A stretch of DNA of 64,000 nucleotides. Source: CAIVAT01 sp037133475. GTDB lineage: Bacteria; Bacteroidota; Bacteroidia; Bacteroidales; FEN-979. Of this stretch, positions 51,936 to 60,163 are shown in pieces (the first letter of the stretch is position 1; each line of letters begins with the position of its first letter). Below the pieces are notes generated by a model. The model saw only the letters and a list, made by a program, of their open reading frames with translations, ran no database searches and was not told the origin of the DNA. The translations under genes and the position numbers were made by a program. Where the stretch lies: NCBI GenBank assembly GCA_037133475.1, contig JBAXOB010000012.1:29138-93137 (forward strand), in the 5' to 3' direction.

Positions 51936-53858
51936 ATGATCCTTTCCCTGCGATATTTCCTGCTGGTACTTCTCCTGCCCTGCCTGCTGACCTCCTGCGG
52001 GCAGTCAACCTCGTCGCTTCCCACCGTCAGCGGCCAGTTTGCCGTGAAGGATTTCAACCCCGTCACCAACTGGAAACCGGGGGAGACCCTCTTCCTGGAT
52101 TATACCGGCGCGCTGGAGAACGGCTTTGTCATCCCTACCCCGCGGCAGGTACAGGATGGCTTTTTCAGGATGGAATTCAGCATCAGGAATAGCGGGACCG
52201 TTCCGCAGAAATACGGCTATAAGATCTATTACCAGAACGAATCCTACAAGTTTCCAGAGCGCAACCTCTCCGACAGCACCCGGCAGCACCCTTACGCCTG
52301 GGAAAACTTTTACGGCAGCTGGGAAGAGGTGGCTGTGACCTTTGCCGAAACGGGGATCATCCCGGCCGACAATGAATTTCATGCGGTGGAGAGCAGGTTT
52401 CGCATCGTCGGGAATCCCCGGGATGAACAGCGTTATTACGACGGCGGCCATAACGACCGCTGGAAACGAAACCCCCGCGTGGGAAACTACAGCTTCATGC
52501 TGGTGGTGACCAGCCTGGATAACCTGCAGCAGAAGGCAATCCCCGCCAATGTGCAGAATATCGGGATGAAGAGCGACAGCGGCTTTGTGAATCCCTACTA
52601 TTTCTTCCTGTATGGCGCAGGCAGGTCGTTGAAAAATACGGCAGTCCAGCGATCTGCCAGGGTGCTCACGGTTGCAGCCAAACCCGACCCGGGGGCGGGG
52701 ATCTATATCAACCCCAGGGCGTGGAAGCAGGATCCGACCGCCGACCCGAAGGAGACCGGTTGCGGCGAGGATTCATCGCTTTACCATAAGGCGGCATTCG
52801 AACAGTTTGTCCATTTTATCGACCCTTCCACCAAGATGAACAATATCCCGGTTATTACCGATATCCTGCATGAACCCTACACCAAAACCGACTATAACTG
52901 GAACAAGCGGTTTTACCGCAAGGAGGAGCTGGTCGCCATCACCGCGACGGTGGCTCCCCGCCCGTGCGAGACGGTCATCTCCGACCCGGTAAACCACAAG
53001 ATCACCCTTCGCAACCCGAAATCGGAATTCGGCAAATGGCAGAAACAGAATGTGGGGGTGATCACCCGTCACGGCATGACCTACGGCAAATGGACTGCCA
53101 AATGCAAGCTGACAGAGCTGCTCAACAAAAGCAACATGTGGAACGGCCTTACCAACGCCATCTGGCTGATCACCCAGGCCCAGGCCGACTGGAACTTCCG
53201 CCGCGACTGCAGCAACGGCGGTTATATGGCCAACTATTACGGCGGCCAGGCCGACCAGCGGGTGAAGAATGTGGGTTATTCCGAAATCGACTTTGAGATC
53301 CTGAAGACGGTTCCCTACTGCCCGACATGGGTCGCCTCCCCGGCCTACAACCAGGGATATGATGACCAATACCATGCCCGCAACTGGAATGTGCCCTTCC
53401 CCGAGGAGATCCTGGCCGACGATGACAAGATCTGTGTCTCCTGCACCAACTGGGATATGGCCTGCTGGCAGCCGGCCGAATTCAATTCGGGATGCTACCC
53501 GGTGAGATACCAGGACAAGACCTACTGGACCCACCGCTGGGACAAGAATTACCGGGCGCTCACCGAAAAGACCCCCGAAAGCGACGACGAGCTGTTCGGC
53601 TCGCCCTTCTATTATTTCCAGATCGACTGGCAGCCCGACAGGATCATCTGGCGGATAGGTCCATCGAAGGATAAGATGCATGTGGTAGGTTACCTCGACG
53701 ACAAGGTAACCTCCATCCCCAACAACCAGATGCTGCTCATCGTGACACAGGAGTTCCATAACACCAAATGGTGGGTCGGGTCGCCCTATGCGCAGGAGAA
53801 TACGCCGTTCCCAAAGGTCGATTATGTGGGCGAGATCTTTGAGGTGACGATTGAGTGA
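51936..53858 (+). CDS. GH16-like lipoprotein (putative beta-glycanase or transglycosylase)
   Basis: The 640-residue product is a lipoprotein (Cys21 in LLTSCGQS). An N-terminal all-beta region is at about 30-330. A C-terminal GH16-type concanavalin-like domain (about 335-640) has GMTYGKWTAKCKL, NAIWLI, the catalytic GYSEIDFEIL (nucleophile Glu450, Asp452, acid/base Glu454) and YYFQIDWQPDRIIWRIG. The E-x-D-x-E signature is the GH16 hallmark. GH16 enzymes cleave or rejoin beta-1,3/1,4 glycans such as laminarin, lichenan or agar. At the end of a glycan biosynthesis locus it could trim or release the product rather than digest food. The substrate is unknown, and the N-terminal half is unassigned. 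Confidence 0.82.
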   Translation: MILSLRYFLLVLLLPCLLTSCGQSTSSLPTVSGQFAVKDFNPVTNWKPGETLFLDYTGALENGFVIPTPRQVQDGFFRMEFSIRNSGTVPQKYGYKIYYQNESYKFPERNLSDSTRQHPYAWENFYGSWEEVAVTFAETGIIPADNEFHAVESRFRIVGNPRDEQRYYDGGHNDRWKRNPRVGNYSFMLVVTSLDNLQQKAIPANVQNIGMKSDSGFVNPYYFFLYGAGRSLKNTAVQRSARVLTVAAKPDPGAGIYINPRAWKQDPTADPKETGCGEDSSLYHKAAFEQFVHFIDPSTKMNNIPVITDILHEPYTKTDYNWNKRFYRKEELVAITATVAPRPCETVISDPVNHKITLRNPKSEFGKWQKQNVGVITRHGMTYGKWTAKCKLTELLNKSNMWNGLTNAIWLITQAQADWNFRRDCSNGGYMANYYGGQADQRVKNVGYSEIDFEILKTVPYCPTWVASPAYNQGYDDQYHARNWNVPFPEEILADDDKICVSCTNWDMACWQPAEFNSGCYPVRYQDKTYWTHRWDKNYRALTEKTPESDDELFGSPFYYFQIDWQPDRIIWRIGPSKDKMHVVGYLDDKVTSIPNNQMLLIVTQEFHNTKWWVGSPYAQENTPFPKVDYVGEIFEVTIE

Positions 53859-53873
53859 TGCCTGGCATCATAA

Positions 53874-54000
53874 TTAACCACAATGGCACAAAGAAGGCAC
53901 AATGCTCACAAAGAGGTTCATTGTGAACATTGTGTAAATCATTGCATCCTTTGTGGTTAAATTAATTGCATTGGTTTTGGGAACAGGTTTCTTATGAAAA
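53874..54000. repeat. Intergenic palindromic repeat, copy 3 of 3
   Basis: It starts TTAACCACAATGGCACAAAG and ends in the complementary CTTTGTGGTTAA (to 53960). CATTGTGAACATTGTGTAAA is in the middle, and the tail GGAACAGGTTTCTTATGAAA is shared with the other copies. It lies between the GH16-like gene and the saccharopine dehydrogenase-like gene, at the downstream edge of the glycan locus. Confidence 0.85.
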
Positions 54001-54051
54001 ACTAACAAACAGTAAAAAGACTTATTAAAGTATAAATTAATTCGTGAAATC

Positions 54052-55197
54052 ATGAAAGTAATTGTTCTGGGAGCAGGGCTGGTTGGCGGTCCGATGGCCA
54101 TCGACCTTTCCAAGGATCCTGCCTTTGAGGTAACCGTTGCCGATATCAACCCGGGGGCGCTTGAAGCTCTTGTAAAAAGGCAACAGGGTGTATCGCGTGG
54201 AATAGCAACGGTGGTTGCCGACCTGGCTGATCCCGGCAGGGTGGCCACACTGGTTGCCGGTCACGACATGGTTATCAATGCTGTACCGGGATTCATGGGG
54301 TTCCGCACGCTGCAGGCCATCATCGGGGCAGGCAAGAATGTAGTGGACATCGCCTTTTTCATTGAAGATCCCTTCATCCTGGATGAGCTGGCCCATAAAA
54401 ACAATGTCACGGCCATTATGGACATGGGGGTGGCTCCCGGCATGTGCAACGTGCTCATCGGCTATGGCGACCACCTGCTCGACGAGACGCAAAACATCCT
54501 CTACATGGTGGGTGGACTGCCCGAAATCAGGGAGTGGCCCTATGAATACAAGGCCGTATTTTCACCTGTCGACGTGATCGAAGAATATACCCGCCCGGCC
54601 CGCTACATTGAAAACGGGCAGTTTATCGTAAAACCGGCCCTGTCGGACCCGGAACTGCTGAATTTCCCCGGCATCGGCACCCTCGAAGCCTTCAACACCG
54701 ACGGGCTTCGTTCGCTGGCGCATACGGTCAAATGCCCCAACATGAAGGAAAAGACCCTGCGTTACCCGGGCCACATCGAAAAGATGCGCCTGCTCAGGGA
54801 GACCGGCTTTTTCAGCCAGGAGGAGATCGAAGTTCACGGCATGCGGATCAAACCCATGGAGCTGACGGCCAAGCTTCTCTTTCCCAAGTGGAAGCTGGAG
54901 GAGGGTGAGGTTGACATCACGGTGATGCAGGTCATGGTTGAAGGAATAAAGGACGGCAAACAGGTTCGCTATACCTGGGATCTCTTCGATAAATACGACC
55001 CCATCACGCGTATCCATTCGATGGCACGGACCACAGGCTACTCGGCCACCGTGGCCCTGCGCATGATCGCCTCCGGCCTCTATAACCGCAAAGGCATCTC
55101 GGTCCCCGAATTTGTAGGGCGGCAGCCTGAATGCGTCGATTACATGCTGCGTGGATTGAAGGAGCGGGGAGTGATCTACAGGGAAACCATCAGATAG
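54052..55197 (+). CDS. Saccharopine dehydrogenase family protein
   Basis: The 381-residue NAD(P)-binding protein starts with the Rossmann signature VIVLGAGLVGGPMAIDL and the acidic strand end VTVADINP. It continues with the VVDIAFFIEDPF and MDMGVAPGMCNVLIGYG segments typical of the saccharopine dehydrogenase/homospermidine synthase-like family. A C-terminal catalytic domain is at about 125-340. It probably acts on an amino-acid or polyamine-type substrate, but lysine degradation is not supported by neighbours. The start follows repeat copy 3. The next gene is a small HEAT-repeat protein 81 bases downstream. Confidence 0.87.
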   Translation: MKVIVLGAGLVGGPMAIDLSKDPAFEVTVADINPGALEALVKRQQGVSRGIATVVADLADPGRVATLVAGHDMVINAVPGFMGFRTLQAIIGAGKNVVDIAFFIEDPFILDELAHKNNVTAIMDMGVAPGMCNVLIGYGDHLLDETQNILYMVGGLPEIREWPYEYKAVFSPVDVIEEYTRPARYIENGQFIVKPALSDPELLNFPGIGTLEAFNTDGLRSLAHTVKCPNMKEKTLRYPGHIEKMRLLRETGFFSQEEIEVHGMRIKPMELTAKLLFPKWKLEEGEVDITVMQVMVEGIKDGKQVRYTWDLFDKYDPITRIHSMARTTGYSATVALRMIASGLYNRKGISVPEFVGRQPECVDYMLRGLKERGVIYRETIR

Positions 55198-55278
55198 GAT
55201 TTGCCGGAGCAGGAACCGGTGAAAAAAATCAATGATCCAACAAACATCTTCGCATAATTGGATGCTAAAAGAAACACT

Positions 55279-55803
55279 ATGGAACTTACGGATATCCTGG
55301 TAGATAACAAGATCAAGCCCAAGGAAAAGACTGAAATATTGTCGAACCTGGTCCTTGAAAAGCAAATTTCAGTGGACCAGCTGACCGATCTCGCCAGGAG
55401 CGCGAAGGAGCCGGTGAGGGCTACCTGTATCGAGGCGCTTGAACATGTCACCCTGGCAAACCCGGGTATGCTGACTGAATCCGCCTTTGATTTCGTTGTA
55501 AAATGCCTTGCCGACAAGGCACCCAGGGTAAAATGGGAATCGGCCAGGGTGATCGGCAACACGGCGGCCCTGTTCCCCGGGAAGCTCGACCAGGCCGTTA
55601 ACAACCTGCTCGACAACACAGAACATCCGGGAACGGTAGTGAGGTGGAGCGCGGCCTTCGCACTGGGGGCCATCATCAGGCTGAAAACAGGGAAAAATGA
55701 CGACCTGGTGCCTGCCTGCGAGGCAATAGTCGAACGGGAAGAGAAAAACAGCATTAAAAAGATCTACCTCGACGCCATCCGCAAAACTGCTGCCAGACCG
55801 TAG
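55279..55803 (+). CDS. HEAT-repeat protein, unknown function
   Basis: The 174-residue all-helical protein has about four HEAT-type repeats. These include EPVRATCIEALEHVT, APRVKWESARVIGNTA and HPGTVVRWSAAFALGAII, each a helix pair with conserved Ala, Val and Arg. It has no signal or membrane segment, so it is probably a cytoplasmic scaffold or adaptor. I chose the ATG at 55279 (MELTDILVDNK); a TTG seven codons upstream is less likely. It follows the saccharopine dehydrogenase-like gene and converges with glutamine synthetase. HEAT repeats of this size also occur in DNA glycosylases (AlkD), but no catalytic residues are visible. Confidence 0.8.
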   Translation: MELTDILVDNKIKPKEKTEILSNLVLEKQISVDQLTDLARSAKEPVRATCIEALEHVTLANPGMLTESAFDFVVKCLADKAPRVKWESARVIGNTAALFPGKLDQAVNNLLDNTEHPGTVVRWSAAFALGAIIRLKTGKNDDLVPACEAIVEREEKNSIKKIYLDAIRKTAARP

Positions 55804-55812
55804 CCTGCGACA

Positions 55813-57318
55813 TTACCCGCAGTGCAGGTAGCTGTTGACAAGTTTCGTAAGCTCCTTTTCGTTTTGCTTGATCGTGTCGCGGAGTTCCAGGTCGTTGAAA
55901 CTCTTCAGGTGACGGATGAGCCCGTCGATGATCTGTTTGGGGAAGATGCCGTGTTCTTCGTAGATATGGCGGTGTTTCTCAAGGTATTCGGCCGATTCCC
56001 AGCAGGAAAAGGGCAGCTGCTGCAGCTCGTTGACCCTTGATTGGTGTTTTTCTTCAAAGATGTTGACGTCGACATAGGTCTTCTCGGCAAAGTCGAGGGC
56101 ATTCTGCATTTCAATACCATGGCGGGCGGCAACGGTGAGCCCTGCGAAGAGCAGGTAGATGTCGGCCGAGCCGTCGGGACAACGGAACTCCACGGTCTGC
56201 CTGCCTCCGAAACCTGCCTGTGTGTCGGGTTCCTTCGGGTTGGCGTCAATGACCATGTCGTGTTTGCTGCCCCATCCGAGGGGTACCCTGACGAGGACCG
56301 AACGGTTGCGGTCACCCCAGCAGATGTTGGTGGGAGCCTCCTGGTGAGGCACCAGGCGGAAATAGCTGGTGGGGATCATATTCCCGAAGGCCGTAAGCGA
56401 CTGCGACAGGTCGAGGTAGCCTGCAATGGCCCTTTTGGCCGTGGATGACAGCTTGCCGTTGTCGAGCATGACGCTGCTGCCCTCTTTCATCAGGCGGGTG
56501 TGCACGTGCATACCGCTGCCCGCCTTGCCGGTGGTGATCTTGGGGGCAAAGGTGATGGTGACCCCGTATTTGTGGGCCAGCGAACGCAAAACCCATTTGG
56601 CGATCATCAGCTGGTCGGCGGCGTCCTCGAGTTTTACAGGGGTGAATTCGATCTCATTTTGTTCATAGGAGAGGCCCGATTCGGTGAAGTTTCCTACTTC
56701 GGAATGGCCGTATTTGATGAATCCCCCGCAACGGGCGATCGCCTGCATGGCTTCGGTGCGCAGCTTCTCCCATTTGCAGAAGGGCGATGACTCGTGGTAC
56801 CCGCGCTGGTCAACGGCTTCGAAAAGCGTGTCCTGCTCGCTGATGATGTAGTACTCCAGTTCGCCCATCACCTCGAACGAAAGGCCTGTTTTGGCCTTCA
56901 GCACTTCGTGTGATTTCCGCAGGATATATTCGGGTGAATTGGCAAAGGGCTGGCCGTCCTTGTCGTAATAGGAACAGAGGATATCCACCGCGGGAATCTC
57001 CGAAAAAGGGTTTACAAAGGCCGTGCGGTAACGGGGAATGACATACAGGTCGGAGGAGCCTGCCTCCACGTAGTTGGGGAAGAGGCTTGACCCGTCGACC
57101 CGCTCGCCGGCGCTGAGGATGCTGTCGAGGTGCTGGCGGTCCTTGATGATGAAGTTCAGGGTCTTCAGGCGGCTGTCGGCAGCCGAATAACGGAAATTCA
57201 GCATCTGGATGCCATTTCCTTCAATAAACCTGATCAGGTCAGCTTTGGTAAAGTCATCGGAGGGTTTGCCAAGATATTGTACGAGTGCGTTGGGATTCAG
57301 CGAAATGTTGTCGTTCAT
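55813..57318 (-). CDS. glnA: Glutamine synthetase
   Basis: The 501-residue enzyme makes glutamine from glutamate, ammonia and ATP. Metal- and substrate-binding segments seen are FEVMGELEYYI, the NEIEFTPV region, GSGMHVHTRL, ICWGDRNRSVLVRVP and TVEFRCPDGSADIYLLFAGL. The last two correspond to the catalytic NRS/ARG and the ExR phosphate-binding parts. APTNICWGDRNRS replaces the classical AP-x-Y-L-x-WG-x-x-NRS. There is no adenylylation-site NLY tyrosine of the enterobacterial type near the end, so control is probably by effectors. The minus-strand -7 box at 57351-57358 is 33 bases upstream. It is divergent from the TerC-family gene. Confidence 0.92.
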   Translation of the reverse strand: MNDNISLNPNALVQYLGKPSDDFTKADLIRFIEGNGIQMLNFRYSAADSRLKTLNFIIKDRQHLDSILSAGERVDGSSLFPNYVEAGSSDLYVIPRYRTAFVNPFSEIPAVDILCSYYDKDGQPFANSPEYILRKSHEVLKAKTGLSFEVMGELEYYIISEQDTLFEAVDQRGYHESSPFCKWEKLRTEAMQAIARCGGFIKYGHSEVGNFTESGLSYEQNEIEFTPVKLEDAADQLMIAKWVLRSLAHKYGVTITFAPKITTGKAGSGMHVHTRLMKEGSSVMLDNGKLSSTAKRAIAGYLDLSQSLTAFGNMIPTSYFRLVPHQEAPTNICWGDRNRSVLVRVPLGWGSKHDMVIDANPKEPDTQAGFGGRQTVEFRCPDGSADIYLLFAGLTVAARHGIEMQNALDFAEKTYVDVNIFEEKHQSRVNELQQLPFSCWESAEYLEKHRHIYEEHGIFPKQIIDGLIRHLKSFNDLELRDTIKQNEKELTKLVNSYLHCG

Positions 57319-57350
57319 GTCGATAGGATTCAGTTGTTTTCTGTAGCAGG

Positions 57351-57377
57351 CAAAAGTAAGAATATTTTATAACTTTG
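57351..57377. promoter_or_regulatory. Divergent promoters of glnA and the TerC-family gene
   Basis: TACTTTTG on the minus strand (57351-57358) serves glnA. TAACTTTG on the plus strand (57370-57377) lies 65 bases before the TerC-family start. Both match TAnnTTTG and are only 11 bases apart, back to back. Confidence 0.55.
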
Positions 57378-57441
57378 CGACCCTGTGAAACGGTTACCTT
57401 AGCCGTCATTTATCATTTAACTTTTTACGACTGCCCTGACA

Positions 57442-58503
57442 ATGTCGAATCCCAACGAGATCATTTTCTTCTCCTCTTTCCTGGTTTTTATCTTCATCAT
57501 GCTGGGGATCGACCTTGGATTTTTCCAGAAGAGGAACCATGCGCAATCGTTCAGGGAGGCGCTGGGCTGGACCCTGGTATGGGTGGCCATTTCGGTCGCC
57601 TTTTATCTCCTGATACGGTTTCACGGCAACTGGATCCACGGCAGCAATACGCTGGCAGCCATCCAGGAGCGGATCACGAAGTTTCACCACCCGATCAATA
57701 TTTCAGGGCTGACGGTGCAGGAGGCCATCGGCCGGTACAACAGGAACCTTTCGCTCGAATATCTTACAGGTTACCTCATCGAGTATTCCCTTTCGGTCGA
57801 TAACGTCTTTGTGATCGTGCTGATCTTCATATCCTTCAACATCCAGCCGAAGTATTTCAAACGTGTGCTCTTCTGGGGGATCCTGGGGGCCATCATCATG
57901 CGTTTTCTCTTCATCTTTGCCGCCAGCGCCCTGATCCAGCGGTTTGCCTGGTTCCTGCTGGTATTCGGGGGGATGCTGCTGATCATCGGTTTCAGGATGG
58001 GGTGGCAGTTTCTTTACGGCGATGCGGAGGAACAGATCGATACCGAAAAGCACCCCGTGGTGAAGCTTGTCTCCCGGGTTTTTCATGTAAGCCACGACGA
58101 GCATGTAGAGAGCTTCTTTATCCGCAGGCACGGGAAGGTTTACATAACGCCCCTGTTCATCGTGCTGCTGGTCATCGAGTTTTCCGATGTGCTCTTTGCC
58201 GTTGATTCGGTACCGGCCGTATTTTCTGTCACGCAGGATCCCTTCATCGTTTTTTTCTCCAATATTTTCGCCATCCTGGGGCTGCGATCCCTCTTTTTCC
58301 TGGTGATGGATGTGATGAACAGGTTTCATTACCTCAAGCTGGGACTGGCGGTTCTGCTCACCTTTGTCGGCGTAAAGATGCTGATCCACGACCTGTATAA
58401 TATTCCCACCAATGTTTCGCTGGTGGTCATCGCCTCTATCCTGTTAACCAGCGTGCTGGCCTCCAACCTGCGGACCATGATCATCCGGCGGAGGCTGCCA
58501 TGA
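57442..58503 (+). CDS. TerC-family integral membrane protein (Alx/TerC type)
   Basis: The 353-residue polytopic inner-membrane protein has the two TerC signatures LSVDNVFVIVLIF (about residues 113-125) and EFSDVLFAVDSVPAVF (about 245-260). Their acidic residues lie in the membrane and are thought to bind Mn2+ or Ca2+. About nine TM helices are predicted, with a cytoplasmic loop around 190-230 rich in charged residues. E. coli Alx exports Mn2+ and other TerC proteins act in tellurite resistance or metal loading of secreted proteins. There are no ter genes nearby, so metal homeostasis is the more likely role. Confidence 0.9.
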   Translation: MSNPNEIIFFSSFLVFIFIMLGIDLGFFQKRNHAQSFREALGWTLVWVAISVAFYLLIRFHGNWIHGSNTLAAIQERITKFHHPINISGLTVQEAIGRYNRNLSLEYLTGYLIEYSLSVDNVFVIVLIFISFNIQPKYFKRVLFWGILGAIIMRFLFIFAASALIQRFAWFLLVFGGMLLIIGFRMGWQFLYGDAEEQIDTEKHPVVKLVSRVFHVSHDEHVESFFIRRHGKVYITPLFIVLLVIEFSDVLFAVDSVPAVFSVTQDPFIVFFSNIFAILGLRSLFFLVMDVMNRFHYLKLGLAVLLTFVGVKMLIHDLYNIPTNVSLVVIASILLTSVLASNLRTMIIRRRLP

Positions 58504-58582
58504 TCCCAGCATTATTGGCCAGGCTCCGGCCAGCTCCCGGAGGGGAAAAAATGTGAAATGTGAAATCTGATATCCGGAGAAA

Positions 58583-58640
58583 CAATGCAGGCAATGCAGA
58601 CAATGCAGGCAATGCAGACAATGCAGGCAATGCAGACAAT
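58583..58640. repeat. 9/18-bp tandem repeat (CAATGCAGG/CAATGCAGA)
   Basis: Six units alternate CAATGCAGG and CAATGCAGA from 58583 to 58636, giving an 18-bp higher-order period, then a broken seventh unit. It lies in the 357-base gap between the TerC-family gene and meaB; the whole gap is made of repeats. Confidence 0.88.
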
Positions 58641-58677
58641 GTAGCTGCTTTTCACCAGGGAAATTCCACCTGATCCG

Positions 58678-58775
58678 TTAACATTCTCCAGGGGGTGTTT
58701 TACATTTTCCAAGGGGTGTTTAACATTCTCCATGGGGTGATTAACATTCTCCAAGGGGTGTTTAACTTTTTCCAA
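58678..58775. repeat. 21-bp tandem repeat, about 4.5 copies
   Basis: Units start at 58678, 58699, 58720, 58741 and 58762 (partial), with consensus TTAACATTCTCCAAGGGGTG plus T/A. Each differs at one to three bases. The 21-bp unit is a multiple of three and encodes a seven-residue HPLENVK repeat on the minus strand, but I do not regard that frame as a proven gene. Confidence 0.88.
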
Positions 58776-58812
58776 CCTCTCTTCAACCGTTCATTAACGC
58801 TTCCGGCTTATA

Positions 58813-58843
58813 GCGTTAACTAAGCGTTAACTAAGCATTAACG
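58813..58843. repeat. 11-bp tandem repeat (GCGTTAACTAA)
   Basis: Two perfect GCGTTAACTAA units (58813-58823, 58824-58834) and a third partial GCATTAACG lie just before the 3' end of meaB. Each contains the palindrome GTTAAC. Confidence 0.8.
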
Positions 58844-58860
58844 TAGGTGGCTGGTCAGCG

Positions 58861-59988
58861 TCAGAACTTCCTGTAATATTGTTCCAGGAGCTCCTGTGCG
58901 GCCTGGTAGGGGTTCAGGCGGCCATTCATGATCTCCGTTTCGAGGTGGGCGATGTGGTGGCTGATCTCGCTACGGTTAAAGAAATGGTCATGCAGGCCGG
59001 CCTCGATGGTTTCGCGGAAGACCTGCCGGTTTTGTTCCATGCGGCGGGAGTGGAAGAAGCCTGTTTCCCTCGTAATTTTCCTGTGTTCCAGGATCAGCTC
59101 CCATACTTGGCCGATGCCCAGCTTGGTACGGGCCGAGCAGATATCGGCCACCGGGGTCCAACCACTGCCGGGAGGCGGGAAAAGGTGCAGGGCATTGGCA
59201 TATTCAACCCTTGCGATTTTTGCCTTGGCGAGGTTGTCGCCATCGGCCTTGTTGATGACGATGGCATCGGCCATTTCGATGATTCCCCGTTTGATCCCCT
59301 GGAGTTCGTCGCCGGCGCCGGCGAGCATCAGCAGGAGGAAGAAGTCGACCATGGAGTGGACGGTGGTTTCCGATTGTCCGACACCCACTGTTTCAACGAA
59401 TATCACGTCGAACCCGGCAGCCTCGCACAGCACGATGGTTTCGCGCGTTTTGCGGGCCACCCCGCCCAGCGACCCGGAGGCGGGGGAGGGGCGGATAAAG
59501 GCGTTGGCATCGACCGAGAGCTCCTCCATCCGCGTCTTATCGCCCAGGATGCTGCCCTTTGAGCGGCTGCTGCTGGGGTCGATGGCCAGCACGGCCAGTT
59601 TGTGTCCCCTGGATGTGAGATGGATTCCCAGCGCTTCGATAAAGGTGCTCTTTCCCACCCCCGGAACGCCGGTGATGCCGATGCGGATGCTGTTTGAGGA
59701 TGATGGCTGGCCCTTGACGCCTGACCCCTTTTCCGTATTGCGTTTCAGGCACTCGGCGATGATCTCCTGGGCCTGGGCCTGGTGGGAGGGGAGGCTGCTT
59801 TCGACCAGGGTGATGGCTTTGCTGAGGATGGTGCGGTTTCCGGAGAAGATCCCGGCGAGGTACTCCTGTGTGTTCAGCGACCGGTTTCTATGTGCCCTGA
59901 ACTTTCTTGCCGCTTCCTCATTGATCGGCGACGGCTGGGAGATGCCATCCATGACGTTCAGTGCGGATTTTTTGGGGGGATGGGTCAT
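58861..59988 (-). CDS. meaB: Methylmalonyl-CoA mutase-associated GTPase MeaB
   Basis: The 375-residue G3E-family GTPase protects and reloads adenosylcobalamin-dependent methylmalonyl-CoA mutase. Motifs in order are the P-loop GITGVPGVGKSTF, the LAVLAIDPSSSRSKGSILGDKTRM Walker-B region, FIRPSPASGSLGGVA, FVETVGVGQSE, DELQGIKRGIIEMAD and the guanine-specific NKADGDN. The N-terminal extension (about 1-50) and the C-terminal dimerisation arm are present. The mutase genes are not in the window. The minus-strand -7 box TATCTTTG at 60009-60016 lies 20 bases upstream. Confidence 0.94.
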   Translation of the reverse strand: MTHPPKKSALNVMDGISQPSPINEEAARKFRAHRNRSLNTQEYLAGIFSGNRTILSKAITLVESSLPSHQAQAQEIIAECLKRNTEKGSGVKGQPSSSNSIRIGITGVPGVGKSTFIEALGIHLTSRGHKLAVLAIDPSSSRSKGSILGDKTRMEELSVDANAFIRPSPASGSLGGVARKTRETIVLCEAAGFDVIFVETVGVGQSETTVHSMVDFFLLLMLAGAGDELQGIKRGIIEMADAIVINKADGDNLAKAKIARVEYANALHLFPPPGSGWTPVADICSARTKLGIGQVWELILEHRKITRETGFFHSRRMEQNRQVFRETIEAGLHDHFFNRSEISHHIAHLETEIMNGRLNPYQAAQELLEQYYRKF

Positions 59989-60008
59989 TGCCTATTACCT
60001 TGTCTCTA

Positions 60009-60016
60009 CAAAGATA
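60009..60016 (-). promoter_or_regulatory. -7 promoter element of meaB
   Basis: On the minus strand this reads TATCTTTG, a consensus TAnnTTTG, 20 bases before the meaB start codon. Confidence 0.5.
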
Positions 60017-60056
60017 AAATATTTTGCAATTCCCGTGATATTTCCCAAAAAGTCAC

Positions 60057-60064
60057 TACTTTTG
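60057..60064 (+). promoter_or_regulatory. -7 promoter element of tRNA-Lys
   Basis: TACTTTTG (consensus TAnnTTTG) lies 11 bases before the first base of the tRNA. Confidence 0.55.
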
Positions 60065-60075
60065 CACTCCCAATC

Positions 60076-60148
60076 CTCTTCGTAGCTCAGTTGGTAGAGC
60101 AATTGACTCTTAATCAATGGGTCCCAGGTTCGAGTCCTGGCGAGGAGA
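60076..60148 (+). tRNA. tRNA-Lys (anticodon CTT)
   Basis: The acceptor stem CTCTTCG (60076-60082) pairs with CGAGGAG (60141-60147) over seven positions with one G-U. The D arm is GCTCAGTTGGTAGAGC. The anticodon arm ATTGA-CTCTTAA-TCAAT has anticodon CTT (reads AAG). The T arm is CCAGG-TTCGAGT-CCTGG. The discriminator is A60148. CCA is not encoded directly after the discriminator; ACACCA at 60148-60153 is offset by two bases. The downstream DNA is AT-rich accessory sequence. Confidence 0.95.
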
Positions 60149-60163
60149 CACCAAATGAGACAT

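Noticed and set aside
58512..58775. Minus-strand 87-residue frame with HPLENVK and CIACIV repeats
   Set aside because: It follows directly from two tandem DNA arrays whose periods are multiples of three; there is no promoter and no conserved domain, so I do not call it a gene.
58583..58843. CRISPR array
   Set aside because: Units are contiguous without unique spacers and there are no cas genes.
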